Assembly (NCBI GenBank): GCA_036279295.1
Contig: DASUJK010000061.1
Span: 1 to 43,393 of the forward strand
Source of the DNA: DATEPR01 sp036279295
GTDB lineage: Bacteria > Actinomycetota > Actinomycetes > Mycobacteriales > Pseudonocardiaceae
Length of the DNA: 43,393 nt
Reading direction: 5' to 3'
Shown here: positions 16,456-24,487 of the stretch, piece after piece
How the letters are laid out: every line of letters begins with the position of its first letter
Numbering within the stretch: the stretch's first letter is position 1
The notes under the pieces: model-generated
The model's database searches: none
Seen by the model: only the letters and a program-made list of their open reading frames with translations
Told to the model about the DNA's origin: nothing
Translations under genes and position numbers: made by a program

Positions 16456-17281
16456 CCCTGGCGGCCGGATCGTCGGGCGCGGCGATCCGGCCGATCACAC
16501 CTTCGATGCCACGCAGCGTGAGCACCAGATGCTGATCCAGGGCGGCCGGCAGGTGTCCGGTGACGAGCAGATCCGACGTGCGGATCGACTCGGCCGTGGC
16601 CGGGCCGTCCACCACGATCCAGTCCCGGCCGGCCAGCAGTGCTGGCTCGGCCCCGCCGAAGACGGCAGCGTCCTCGTCGTTGCGGCGGGCATGCCCGCCG
16701 GCCACCCGCAGCCAGCTGACACCACCGTCGCTGGTCACCGCGGCACCGGCCTCCAGCGACACGATCTGACCGGACTCGACCGCCATCGCGTGCGGGGGCG
16801 GGGCGCCGGAACGTAGTGCCTCGGCCAGCGTGAACAACGCGGCATCCAAGCCCCTGGCCAGCGCGGCGACCAGCACCGACACCGCCCTGGGCGCCGGCAC
16901 CAGCAGATCGGGTGGTTCGGCCAGGTCGCCGACCCCGCCGTAGCCGATCCCACGCAGCCGTTCCGTGTTCAGCGGCAGGATCACCGTGCCGGGCAGCGGG
17001 GCGAGCGCCAACTGCCACGCGCCGAGCACCGTCGAGCTGGGGACCACGGTGCCCTGGCCGAACGTGCCAAGGAAATGGCCCCGACCATGCGGTTCGGGGC
17101 CGATCCTGCGCGGTACGGCGAACAGATCCGCCCTACCGTGCGCGACGAGATACGCGAGCCTGCGGCCGTCCAGCACGGTCCGCTGGTCGACGGCGGCCGG
17201 ATCAGGCCCCGTCGTGGGGTCGACGAGCCCGGTCAGCAGCGCGGCATCGTCAGCGCGTCGGAACGCCGGCGGCACCTGCAT
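16439..17281 (-). CDS. orphan domain like the N-terminus of NHLM-type bacteriocin-export ABC transporters
   Basis: 280-aa protein from the ATG at 17281 (GGGAG upstream). The pattern VLDGRRLAYLVAHGRADLFAVPRR ... GRGHFLGTFGQGTVVPSS (residues 36-83), and later VESGQIVSLEAGAAVTSDGGVSWLRVAGG and PALLAGRDWIVVDGPA, resembles the cyclic-nucleotide-binding/cupin-like regulatory region that precedes the membrane and ATPase domains in NHLM-type peptide exporters. Those catalytic domains are absent: the chain stops and the opposite-strand MerR gene begins. It may be a stand-alone sensor, a relic of a lost peptide-export locus, or a different cupin-like protein. Resemblance was judged by eye only. No transmembrane helix is evident. 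Confidence 0.5.
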   Translation of the reverse strand: MQVPPAFRRADDAALLTGLVDPTTGPDPAAVDQRTVLDGRRLAYLVAHGRADLFAVPRRIGPEPHGRGHFLGTFGQGTVVPSSTVLGAWQLALAPLPGTVILPLNTERLRGIGYGGVGDLAEPPDLLVPAPRAVSVLVAALARGLDAALFTLAEALRSGAPPPHAMAVESGQIVSLEAGAAVTSDGGVSWLRVAGGHARRNDEDAAVFGGAEPALLAGRDWIVVDGPATAESIRTSDLLVTGHLPAALDQHLVLTLRGIEGVIGRIAAPDDPAARATEIR

Positions 17282-17533
17282 GGGCGTAGCTCCCTCCCCG
17301 TTCGACCAGCCGCGGGGTATACGGCTCCCGGGTAGGTCATGGTCTAGGCCCTGCCTGGTTCCCCGTCCAGTGCCAGAAGTTGGACATCGTCTCGCCATGA
17401 CCAGCCGCCACCTGCGACAACATCGTCTCGGTCACGCAGGGGGCACGGGAAGCGATGGCACGACACCCAGCCGCCGTACGAACATCCGGATATCGACTTT
17501 GCCAGTCGGCCGTCCGCCTGTCAGCGTGCACAC

Positions 17534-18487
17534 ATGCACCTTCCGACGATGACCGATGTCCTCCGTGCCCGCAAGCTGCTGGCCCCGCACCTGCCGCCGA
17601 CGCCGATGTGGTCCTACCCGACGTTGAACGCCACCACCGGGGCGACCACGTTCGTCAAGCACGAACACACCCAGCCGACCGGGGCGTTCAAGGTCCGGGG
17701 TGGCATCACGCTGCTCAGCTCGATGACCGCCGATGAGCGCGCGGCCGGCGTGCTCGGCTACTCGACCGGCAACCACGCGCAGTCACTGGCGTACGCGGCC
17801 GCGTTGTTCGACGCGCCGTGCACGATCGTCATGCCGAAGGGCTCCAACCCGCTCAAGATGGCCGCGGTGCGTGGCTGGGGTGCCGACCTGGTCGAGTTCG
17901 GTGCCGAGTTCGACGAGGCACGGGAGCACGCCGAGGACCTGGCCAAGCAGAGCGGCGCCCGGTTGGTCAGCTCAGGGGACGAGCCGGAACTGATCGCCGG
18001 GGTGGCCACCGCCTACCTGGAGATCTTCGAGCGGCAGCCGGACCTGGACGTGGTGTTCGTGCCGATCGGCGGTGGCAGCGGCGGCTCGGGTGCCTGTCTG
18101 GTCGCGGCGGCGGTGGCGCCGAACTGCCAGATCATCGGCGTGCAGTCGGCACTGGCACCGGCCGCGCACGACTCGTGGGCGGCCGGGCAGCTGGTGCGCA
18201 GGCCCAACAAGACGAAGGCCGAGGGCCTGTCCACCGGCTCCGGCTTCGAGCTGCCGCAACAGATCCTGCGCGAACGGCTGACCGACTTCATGCTGGTCGC
18301 CGACGAGGACATCCAGCACGCACAGCGGGTGCTGATGCGGGACGCGCACACGCTCGTCGAGGCGGCCGGTGCGGCCGCGCTGGCCGGGCTGCTGGCCAGT
18401 GGCGACCGGTTCGCGGGCCGGCAGGTGGCCGTCATGTGCAGCGGTGGCAACGCGAGCGAGGCCGAACTGCGGGCCACGCTGAGCTGA
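17534..18487 (+). CDS. PLP-dependent threonine/serine dehydratase-like enzyme
   Basis: Fold-type II PLP enzyme, 317 aa, a length typical of catabolic threonine dehydratase/serine racemase-like proteins without an ACT domain. The cofactor lysine is K53 in the motif TGAFKVRGG, preceded by the substrate-contact segment FVKHEHTQPTG. STGNHAQSLAYAA (residues 77-89) is the asparagine loop, GGGSGGSG (179-186) the phosphate-binding loop, and CSGGNAS the C-terminal signature. The expected reaction is deamination of L-Thr or L-Ser to the 2-oxo acid; a racemase or related activity is possible. No strong Shine-Dalgarno precedes 17534; ATG 17549 is an in-frame alternative. It is divergent from the orphan NHLM-like gene. 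Confidence 0.88.
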   Translation: MHLPTMTDVLRARKLLAPHLPPTPMWSYPTLNATTGATTFVKHEHTQPTGAFKVRGGITLLSSMTADERAAGVLGYSTGNHAQSLAYAAALFDAPCTIVMPKGSNPLKMAAVRGWGADLVEFGAEFDEAREHAEDLAKQSGARLVSSGDEPELIAGVATAYLEIFERQPDLDVVFVPIGGGSGGSGACLVAAAVAPNCQIIGVQSALAPAAHDSWAAGQLVRRPNKTKAEGLSTGSGFELPQQILRERLTDFMLVADEDIQHAQRVLMRDAHTLVEAAGAAALAGLLASGDRFAGRQVAVMCSGGNASEAELRATLS

Positions 18488-18497
18488 GACTTGTGGG

Positions 18498-19646
18498 TCA
18501 GGTGTGCAGAGGCTCGGTGGCGTAGTAGGTCTCGCACACCCGGCCGGGTGCCAGATCGGTGTCCACCTCCAGCAGGCTGCGACCGTCCGTGGCGGGCAGC
18601 AGCGCCGGGCTGAAGTTCTTGCAGCCGGTGTTGTTCACGCCCGTCACGGCGATCGGCGCCGGGATCACGTGCCAGGGACCGTTGCCCAGGTTGCTGTTGG
18701 CCAGCACGGCCCGCCCGTTCTCCGGTGCGATGGAGCCATCGGCGTTCACCACCATCTCGGCGATCAGCAGGATGGTGCCGTCGCGGCCCGGCCCCGGGCT
18801 CCACACCGGGAACGGCGTGTGCCGGATGTACTTGCCGTCCGTGGTGCGCACGGACACGCCGAGATTCGCCGGGTTGCCGTAGTTCCAGCCGTCCGTGGAG
18901 CGCCGCGAGTACACGCCGCACAGGTGCACCAGGTCGTTGTTGCACACCTCGTAGGTCATGAAATAGGTGTGGTCGGGCAGGATGATCACGTTGGCCATGC
19001 CCGGCCGGACGCTCCATTTGGCGCTCACCACGGTCTCCCGGTAGCCCGTCCAGTGCACCCCGTCCGATGACCGGACCTGGACCAGCTTCTGGTCGTGGTG
19101 CACCTTGTCGGTCTCGTCCGAGTAGAACGCCACCAGTTGGCCGTTCCTGGCCACCGACAGGCTCGGTTCCCAGGTGTTGTAGTGGTTCTTGGCCACCGCG
19201 ACGTCGGACACGAACCGCCAGCTCAACCCGTCGTCGTTGCTCGCCCACAGCCGCTGCCTGCTGGTCCGCTTCGCGGTCGGCCGACCGGAACCGGTGCTGG
19301 CCACCCACAACACCGTGCCGGCCGGCAGCGAACCGACGGCGGATGGCAGTTGGAACAGCGTTGCGCAGCAGACCGAACCACCCGCCGCTGCCGTGGGATC
19401 GCGGATCGTGGCGACCTGCTGGAAGGTCTGGCCGCCGTTGACGCCGGCCTCGATGATGCCGACGCCGTCCCGGCCGATGTTGGTGGTCAGGCTGGCCAGC
19501 AGCATGCCGTTGGCCAGCCGGATCACCCGTGGGTAGAAGCTGCCGTGGGCGTAGAGCACCTGGCGCGCCGGCTGCGCCGCGGCGGGCCACGCGGCCGCGG
19601 CCAGGCACAGGATCGTGGCACACAGGACAGCAACCAACCGCCGCAT
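18498..19646 (-). CDS. secreted sialidase-fold (BNR/Asp-box) protein
   Basis: 382-aa exported protein with a clear Sec signal peptide (MRRLVAVLCATILCLAAAAWPAAA, cleavage near residue 25). Asp-box-like motifs of the six-bladed sialidase propeller are visible: SNDDGLSWRF, SSDGVHWTGY and STDGWNY. The family includes exo-alpha-sialidases and GH93-like exo-arabinanases; the conserved nucleophile Tyr/Glu pair cannot be fixed by eye, so the substrate is open. A role in degrading plant or host glycans, or remodelling cell-wall arabinan, is possible. Cysteines (about six) could form disulfides outside the cell. It is convergent with the dehydratase, with 10 bp between the stops, and divergent from coaA. 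Confidence 0.82.
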   Translation of the reverse strand: MRRLVAVLCATILCLAAAAWPAAAQPARQVLYAHGSFYPRVIRLANGMLLASLTTNIGRDGVGIIEAGVNGGQTFQQVATIRDPTAAAGGSVCCATLFQLPSAVGSLPAGTVLWVASTGSGRPTAKRTSRQRLWASNDDGLSWRFVSDVAVAKNHYNTWEPSLSVARNGQLVAFYSDETDKVHHDQKLVQVRSSDGVHWTGYRETVVSAKWSVRPGMANVIILPDHTYFMTYEVCNNDLVHLCGVYSRRSTDGWNYGNPANLGVSVRTTDGKYIRHTPFPVWSPGPGRDGTILLIAEMVVNADGSIAPENGRAVLANSNLGNGPWHVIPAPIAVTGVNNTGCKNFSPALLPATDGRSLLEVDTDLAPGRVCETYYATEPLHT

Positions 19647-19771
19647 CAGACCCCCTGGTCACACCCGGTAGTCACACGATCACGGCGACGCTAGCGCCGG
19701 GCGCCCGGCACGACAACTCGACGGCCCACCCGGGACCGGTGTGGCGGCGATCACGGGTGACACTGGATGTT

Positions 19772-20698
19772 GTGGCACGAGTCCGGGACCTGACCCCGTA
19801 CGTCGAGCTCGACCGTCAGGAGTGGCGTGAGCTGCGGGAAACGACGCCGCTCCCGCTGACCGACGCCGAGCTGGAACGGCTGCGCGGTCTTGGCGAGCCG
19901 ACCTCGCTGGAAGAGGTCGCCGACATCTACTGGCCGCTGTCCCGGCTGGTGAATCTCCAGGTCGCGGCCAGACAGCGACTGCACGCCGCCACCACGACGT
20001 TCCTCGGCGAACGTGGTGAGCGGGTGCCGTTCGTGATCGGCATCGCGGGCAGTGTCGCGGTCGGCAAGTCCACGACCGCCCGGGTGCTGCGCACGCTGCT
20101 GTCCCGGTGGCCCAACCATCCCGGCGTGGACCTGATCACCACGGACGGGTTCCTGTGGCCCGGCGCCGAACTGGAACGCCGGGGCCTGATGGCGCGCAAG
20201 GGCTTCCCGGAAAGCTACGACCGCAGATCGCTGGTGCGCTTCGTGGCCGAGGTGAAGGCCGGCTACCCGGAGGTGCACGCGCCGGTCTACTCACACCTCA
20301 GCTACGACATCGTGCCCGGCGCCAAGGAGACCGTGCGCAAGCCGGACATCCTGATCATCGAAGGCCTGAACGTGTTGCAGGCCGGTCCCCGGCTGATGGT
20401 GTCCGACCTGTTCGACTTCTCCATCTACGTGGACGCCCACATCGACGACATCCGCCGCTGGTACGTGTCGCGCTTCCTGACCCTGCGGGGCACCGCGTTC
20501 GCCGACCCGGCCTCGTACTTCCACCGGTACGCGGCGCTGGACGACGAACAGGCGGTGACGCGGGCGAACGAGCTGTGGAGCGAGATCAACGAGCCGAACC
20601 TGGTGCAGAACATCGTGCCCACCAGGGCCAGGGCCGATCTCGTCCTGCAGAAGGGCCCTGACCACGCGATCAACCGGTTGCGGTTGCGCAAGATCTAG
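19772..20698 (+). CDS. coaA: type I pantothenate kinase
   Basis: First step of coenzyme A synthesis, ATP-dependent phosphorylation of pantothenate, in the cytoplasm. The protein has 308 aa from the GTG at 19772, close to mycobacterial PanK (312). Walker A GIAGSVAVGKST is at residues 90-101. Other family blocks are LITTDGFLWPGAELERR, RKGFPESYDRRSLVRF, VYSHLSYDIVPGA, ILIIEGLNVLQ and IVPTRARADLVLQKG...INRLRLRKI. An in-frame GTG at 19757 is the alternative start. There is no convincing Shine-Dalgarno, so a leaderless message is possible. Its stop overlaps the convergent downstream gene by 4 bp. The enzyme is normally feedback-inhibited by CoA. Confidence 0.96.
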   Translation: MARVRDLTPYVELDRQEWRELRETTPLPLTDAELERLRGLGEPTSLEEVADIYWPLSRLVNLQVAARQRLHAATTTFLGERGERVPFVIGIAGSVAVGKSTTARVLRTLLSRWPNHPGVDLITTDGFLWPGAELERRGLMARKGFPESYDRRSLVRFVAEVKAGYPEVHAPVYSHLSYDIVPGAKETVRKPDILIIEGLNVLQAGPRLMVSDLFDFSIYVDAHIDDIRRWYVSRFLTLRGTAFADPASYFHRYAALDDEQAVTRANELWSEINEPNLVQNIVPTRARADLVLQKGPDHAINRLRLRKI

Positions 20699-21465
20699 CG
20701 GGTGGCCAGCCTGAGCAGCGCCCACAGCTGGGCGATGGCGTCCTGGTTGCCGTCCATGTCCACGGCGCGATCCGGCCGCCTGCCCCACAGCCACAGGTAG
20801 ATCTCCATCGGCGAGCCGGAGACCGTGGCGTCGACCGTGACGGCACCGTCGTTCGGGTCGCCCGGCCGATGGGTGCTGGTGTGCTCGATGCCCGCCCTGG
20901 TCAGCCACTCCAGTTCAGCGGCCTGGACGGCCACCACCTGATCCCTGGTACCGGACACGCCGAGCACGTCGAGCCGGTGGCCGAACCACAGCGTCAGCAC
21001 CTCGTCGATGCCATCCAGCGCGATGTCGTCGGGCACCTCGTCCGGGATCATGCCGGCCGCGCCCTGCACGTCATAGCGGTGCACGGTCGTCTCGTGGGCC
21101 AGCCTGCGGCGCCAGAACCCGTAGTGCTGCTCCTCCTGCCACCACGTCGGGCACGGCTCGTCCGGCTGGTGGGCGGCGAGTTCGGCCAGGATCGGGGCGG
21201 CGCCGGAGCGGATGTAGTCGGCCAGTTCCTGGCCCGCTGCCGGCTCCCGCTGCCAGTTGCCCGGCCGCCGGCCGTCGCGCAGCCACTGCCAGATCATCCG
21301 GTACTGGCTGCCGACGTGCCGTGCCGCTTCGCCGAGCGTGAGGCCAGGGCAGCCGGGGATCACCGACTCCACCCTGGCCCCACGCACCGAAACGGCCAAC
21401 ACCTCGGATTCGGCGCCCAGCACCTGCCACAGCCGGTCGTAGTCGACCAGGGTCCTCGCGGTCAC
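20695..21465 (-). CDS. maleylpyruvate isomerase/DinB-family (mycothiol-dependent type) protein
   Basis: 256-aa member of the MDMPI/DinB-like four-helix-bundle family common in mycothiol-producing actinobacteria. Recognisable parts are an N-terminal YDRLWQVLGAESEVLAV helix, EAARHVGSQYRMIWQWL with the first metal-ligand His, WRRRLAHETTVHRYDVQGAAG with the further His/Asp ligands, and the C-terminal WLWGRRPDRAVDMDG block. The substrate is unknown; many members are thiol-dependent transferases or isomerases. Its GTG start overlaps the stop of the upstream HEPN gene (GTGA), so the two form one coupled operon under the LexA-box promoter. Confidence 0.8.
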   Translation of the reverse strand: MTARTLVDYDRLWQVLGAESEVLAVSVRGARVESVIPGCPGLTLGEAARHVGSQYRMIWQWLRDGRRPGNWQREPAAGQELADYIRSGAAPILAELAAHQPDEPCPTWWQEEQHYGFWRRRLAHETTVHRYDVQGAAGMIPDEVPDDIALDGIDEVLTLWFGHRLDVLGVSGTRDQVVAVQAAELEWLTRAGIEHTSTHRPGDPNDGAVTVDATVSGSPMEIYLWLWGRRPDRAVDMDGNQDAIAQLWALLRLATR

Positions 21466-21920
21466 GGACGGTCCTGCCCGGGCGCGTTGGTCTGCGCGGC
21501 GGCAACGGCACCGGCCACCAGGTCGGCGAACTGGGCGGCCTGGCGGACCAGGTCGTCGGCGGTGCGCTGGGTGACGTGCCTGGTCACGCCGGCCAGGATC
21601 GCCGCCCTGGTCGAGGAACAGGACGCGAAGAACGCGGCCCACTCGGCCAGTTCCGGTGCCAGCCGGGTGAGCAGCACCCAGGCGCTGGTCGGGCGGGCCC
21701 GGCCACGGTGTGGGCGACCGCGCAGCGCGAGCATGGCGGCGGCGGCACGCAGCGCGGCCAGGTAGGCGATGGCGAAGCGCTGCGCGGCGTCGGATTCGTG
21801 CTGCGCCTCGACGACCCCGGCACGGGCCTGGCGGACCAGGGCCAGTGCGGAACCAACGTTGGCGTAGGCCACTGGCGCTGGGTCGCGCCGGTCAAGCGGG
21901 AAGTCGATCAGAGCGGACAT
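21462..21920 (-). CDS. SAV_6107-type HEPN domain protein, SOS-controlled
   Basis: 152-aa all-helical protein of the SAV_6107 HEPN family (recognised from SALALVRQARAGV..., FAIAYLAALRAAAAML, ARPTSAWVLLTRLAPELAEWAAFF). HEPN domains are often RNases or nucleotide-binding helical modules; the RNase signature R-x4-6-H is not obvious here, so activity is uncertain. The ATG at 21920 has AGGAGG 8 nt upstream. A promoter with a perfect LexA box lies about 125 bp upstream, so the gene should be induced by DNA damage together with the coupled MDMPI-like gene. Confidence 0.82.
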   Translation of the reverse strand: MSALIDFPLDRRDPAPVAYANVGSALALVRQARAGVVEAQHESDAAQRFAIAYLAALRAAAAMLALRGRPHRGRARPTSAWVLLTRLAPELAEWAAFFASCSSTRAAILAGVTRHVTQRTADDLVRQAAQFADLVAGAVAAAQTNAPGQDRP

Positions 21921-22044
21921 CGGCTGCCTCCTGGTGGCGTCGGAAACGTCGGCTTGGCGACGAGTCCGCCGAGGGGAAGCCGGCGGAACCCGGTGGCGAG
22001 GCGCTTCCCCCGCCCCACCACCGAGCACTCGCTCCGAACACGTG

Positions 22045-22097
22045 TCGAACACATGTTCGAACAGTACGAGAATAACCTGGAACCCCGACACGCTCAA
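22045..22097 (-). promoter_or_regulatory. LexA-controlled promoter of the HEPN operon
   Basis: TCGAACACATGTTCGA at 22045-22060 is a perfect TCGAAC-N4-GTTCGA SOS box. On the minus strand it lies just after a promoter with -35 TTGAGC (22092-22097), a 17-bp spacer and -10 TATTCT (22069-22074), so LexA would sit on about +2 to +17 and block transcription. The box also lies about 110 bp before the rightward YbaK-type gene and might influence it. Confidence 0.8.
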
Positions 22098-22172
22098 CAC
22101 TCCTGCCCGGCGGGCTGAAAAGGGTCGCGGGCCGTGATGAGATGGGGCTTGACCACGCAACGAGGAGTAGTG

Positions 22173-22688
22173 ATGAGCGAGCGCGAACATCCCAGCGTCC
22201 GGAAGGTCGTCGCCGGGCTGGCCGAGGCGGGCTTCCCCGATTCGGCGACCGGGGTGCGGATCCTCGCCGACGCGGTGCGCACGGCAGCGCTGGCCGCGGC
22301 CGCGCTGGGCACCGAGGTGGGGGCGATCGCCAACCGCCTGGTCTTCCGCGCGGTCCGGGGCACCGAGGTGACACCACTGCTGGTGATGACCTCCGGGGCG
22401 CACCGGGCGGACCAGGCCGTGCTGGCCGAGTTGGCCGGCGTGGACCGGGTGGAACGCGCCGACGCCGAGTTCGTCCGTACCCACACCGGCCAGGCCATCG
22501 GCGGTGTGGCCCCGATCGGGCACCCGGCACCGATCCGGACCCTGGTGGACACGGCGCTGGCCGGCTACCCCGAGGTGTGGGCTGCCGCGGGGCACCCGAA
22601 ATCGGTCTTTCCGATCACGTTCACCGGTCTGGTCGTGCTGACGGCGGGCACCCCCGCGAACGTCTCGGGCCAGGAGGATGATCAGTAG
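22173..22688 (+). CDS. YbaK/EbsC-family (aminoacyl-tRNA deacylase-like) protein
   Basis: 171-aa protein of the YbaK/ProX fold, which hydrolyses mischarged aminoacyl-tRNA. Family blocks are AAAALGTEVGAIANRLVF, LLVMTSGAHRADQAVLAEL, ADAEFVRTHTGQAIGGVAPIGH and VWAAAGHPKSVFPITFTGLVVLTAG. The catalytic lysine of the 'AKSLVF' motif in YbaK is replaced (ANRLVF), as in many actinobacterial paralogs, so deacylase specificity or activity is uncertain. GAGGAG is 6-7 nt before the ATG at 22173. The following GNAT gene begins 2 bp after its stop, so they form an operon. Confidence 0.87.
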   Translation: MSEREHPSVRKVVAGLAEAGFPDSATGVRILADAVRTAALAAAALGTEVGAIANRLVFRAVRGTEVTPLLVMTSGAHRADQAVLAELAGVDRVERADAEFVRTHTGQAIGGVAPIGHPAPIRTLVDTALAGYPEVWAAAGHPKSVFPITFTGLVVLTAGTPANVSGQEDDQ

Positions 22689-22690
22689 CC

Positions 22691-23287
22691 GTGGCAACGG
22701 CCGTACCCCTCCCCCAGAACAGGTTCGTCGAACTGAGCGTGGACGAGTTGCGCGCCCGGCTGGCCGAAGCCCTGGACATCTACGTGACCGCGATGCGGTA
22801 CCCCCTGGGCACGGCCGAACAGCGGGCGCCGATGTGGTTGGCGCACATGCTGCGCCAGGACTGGCGGTGTGTCGCGGCGGTGGACGGCGACGGCGCGCTG
22901 ATCGGGGTGAGCTACGGCTATCGCGGTGCGGCCGGCCAGTGGTGGCACGAACAGGTGCGGCGCGGACTGCTCACGTCATCGGGCACGGCGGCGGTCAACG
23001 CGTGGATGGCCGACTACTTCGAGCTGACCGAGCTGCACGTGCGGCCGGCAGCGCAGGGCCGAGGTATCGGCGAAGGCCTGTTGCGGCATCTGTTGTCCGG
23101 CGTGCGCGCAGAGACCACGCTGCTGTCCACACCGGAGGGCACGTCCAGGGCGTGGCGGCTGTACCGCAGAGTGGGCTTCCAGGACGTGCTGCGGGACTAC
23201 CTGTTCGCAGGCGACCCGAGGCCGTTCGCGGTACTGGGCCACCGGCTGCCGTTGGACCAGCCGGTGGCCCAGCGGTCGGCCACGTAG
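22691..23287 (+). CDS. GNAT-family N-acetyltransferase
   Basis: 198-aa acyl-CoA-dependent acetyltransferase. Motif A is ELTELHVRPAAQGRGIGEGLLRHLL with the Q/R-x-x-G-x-G pyrophosphate loop (QGRGIG); motif B is TSRAWRLYRRVGFQDVLRDY. The first about 60 residues (ARLAEALDIYVTAMRYPLGT...) are a helical extension. The substrate is unknown. In M. tuberculosis a GNAT gene (Rv2170) directly precedes lppM, but here five other genes intervene, so orthology is only possible. The GTG start follows AGGAGG at about 13 nt, translationally linked to the YbaK-type gene. Confidence 0.87.
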   Translation: MATAVPLPQNRFVELSVDELRARLAEALDIYVTAMRYPLGTAEQRAPMWLAHMLRQDWRCVAAVDGDGALIGVSYGYRGAAGQWWHEQVRRGLLTSSGTAAVNAWMADYFELTELHVRPAAQGRGIGEGLLRHLLSGVRAETTLLSTPEGTSRAWRLYRRVGFQDVLRDYLFAGDPRPFAVLGHRLPLDQPVAQRSAT

Positions 23288-23291
23288 TGAT

Positions 23292-23873
23292 CTAGGCGGA
23301 CGCCTGTCGAAGCAGTTCCACGACCCGCTCCATCCCGTACCGTGTCTCCAACTTGTCGAGGATCGCGGAAACGGTCAGCGGACCGCCACGCCGTCCTGAT
23401 CGATCGACAATCGCGTCGACGGCGCCCAGCGCACGCGTCGGACTCAACGCGACAGTATTGAATGCGAACTCGTGCGGCTCCAGTACCTCGATGTGACCCG
23501 GCACTTTGCCACAAGGGAAATCCTTGACATTGTGGGTGACGATCACGCCGGCATTGGCCACGAACGCGGCTGCCACGACATGCTCATCATTCGGATCAGG
23601 CAGCCCATAAGTACCTTCGAGCGGCTCCCAGCCCGACACCAGCGCATCAGTAAACGCCCCGGCCATCACATCGATCAGACGCCGAGCACGGCCTCTGGCT
23701 GCGTCTTCGGTCTCACCTCGGGAGATCAGCTTGGCCGCCTCCTCGTACTCCAACTCCTCAAGAATCACAGAGCTCCACACCGGCCGGTACATACCCTCCA
23801 CGGCAAGTGACAACAAAAAATCGCGTTGCAGGCTCGGCCATAGGACACAGGTATCCAGGAGCGCCGTGAACAT
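23292..23873 (-). CDS. PIN-domain toxin (VapC/PilT-like ribonuclease)
   Basis: 193-aa protein. Residues 1-125 are a PIN nuclease domain with acidic residues D7 (ALLDTCV), E40 (VILEELEYEE) and D96 (DPNDEHVVAAAF), and the VTHNVKDFP strand at 112-120. The C-terminal about 60 residues are a helical extension. Toxins of this type cleave tRNA or other RNA when the antitoxin is degraded. It lies 12 bp after the HTH antitoxin gene on the same strand. The longer C-terminus and the HTH partner fit the PIN_3/excisionase-type pairs rather than classical VapBC. Confidence 0.85.
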   Translation of the reverse strand: MFTALLDTCVLWPSLQRDFLLSLAVEGMYRPVWSSVILEELEYEEAAKLISRGETEDAARGRARRLIDVMAGAFTDALVSGWEPLEGTYGLPDPNDEHVVAAAFVANAGVIVTHNVKDFPCGKVPGHIEVLEPHEFAFNTVALSPTRALGAVDAIVDRSGRRGGPLTVSAILDKLETRYGMERVVELLRQASA

Positions 23874-23885
23874 CGGGCAATCTTG

Positions 23886-24419
23886 TCAGGCGTCGGATGA
23901 CGGCCGACGACGACCCGCCACCGCGCGGCGCGACTCTCGAAGACGACCCAATACCACATTGAGGTCTTCATCGCCGTCCGGATCAATCGCGGTCGCGTCC
24001 AGAGCGGCATATTGGTCAGCACGACGACGCGATCGATATTCCAACAAATCCCGAAGCAGGATCTTCCGATGGCTGCCAATGCGTTCGAACGGGATCAAGC
24101 CACCATCGAGCAACTTGATCACCGTGGGGCGGCTGACGCCCAAAAGTTCAGCGGCCTGCTGTGTCGTCAGCGTCGTCGCCTGCGGTGCGACAGTCACCGC
24201 CAGCCCTTGCTGGAGCGCCCTGACCACTTGCCGGAGCATCTGACAGATCTCGACCGGAAGTTCCACACGATCGCCCGGCTCGGCGCCACTCAGGAAGTAT
24301 CGGGGCTCTGGTCGTTCGCGGCCAGCCTCCTCATGTGCCCGCAGAAAGTCATGGACCTCCGCTACCGGTGCCCCATCCGTCGGCAGGTAGGTCACCTGGT
24401 TCGCGACAGCTGCGTTCAT
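23886..24419 (-). CDS. excisionase-type HTH antitoxin partner of the PIN toxin
   Basis: 177-aa DNA-binding protein. Residues 84-131 are a MerR-like excisionase/helix-turn-helix domain (LTTQQAAELLGVSRPTVIKLLDGG, then FERIGSHRKILLRDLLEYR). The N-terminal about 80 residues and the acidic C-terminal tail probably hold the toxin-neutralising part. It is the first gene of the pair, as in most toxin-antitoxin operons, and should repress its own promoter; an inverted repeat lies just upstream. The ATG at 24419 (AAGGGGG close by) was chosen; an ATG at 24434 is the alternative. Confidence 0.8.
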   Translation of the reverse strand: MNAAVANQVTYLPTDGAPVAEVHDFLRAHEEAGRERPEPRYFLSGAEPGDRVELPVEICQMLRQVVRALQQGLAVTVAPQATTLTTQQAAELLGVSRPTVIKLLDGGLIPFERIGSHRKILLRDLLEYRSRRRADQYAALDATAIDPDGDEDLNVVLGRLRESRRAVAGRRRPSSDA

Positions 24420-24445
24420 CACGCCCCCTTTCATGGCGGTCAAAA

Positions 24446-24480
24446 CGTAGCACGCTTCGTTTCTTGCGACTAGCGCTACG
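24446..24480. promoter_or_regulatory. inverted repeat upstream of the toxin-antitoxin operon
   Basis: CGTAGC (24446-24451) and GCTACG (24475-24480) form 6-bp arms 23 bp apart, in the A/T-richer gap before the antitoxin. It is a candidate operator for the HTH antitoxin. Confidence 0.35.
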
Positions 24481-24487
24481 GAGCGGT

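Noticed and set aside
22034..22050. Second SOS-like box overlapping the perfect one (CCGAACACGTGTCGAA)
   Set aside because: Only the left half-site fits the consensus; the right half matches poorly, so it is counted as flanking similarity.
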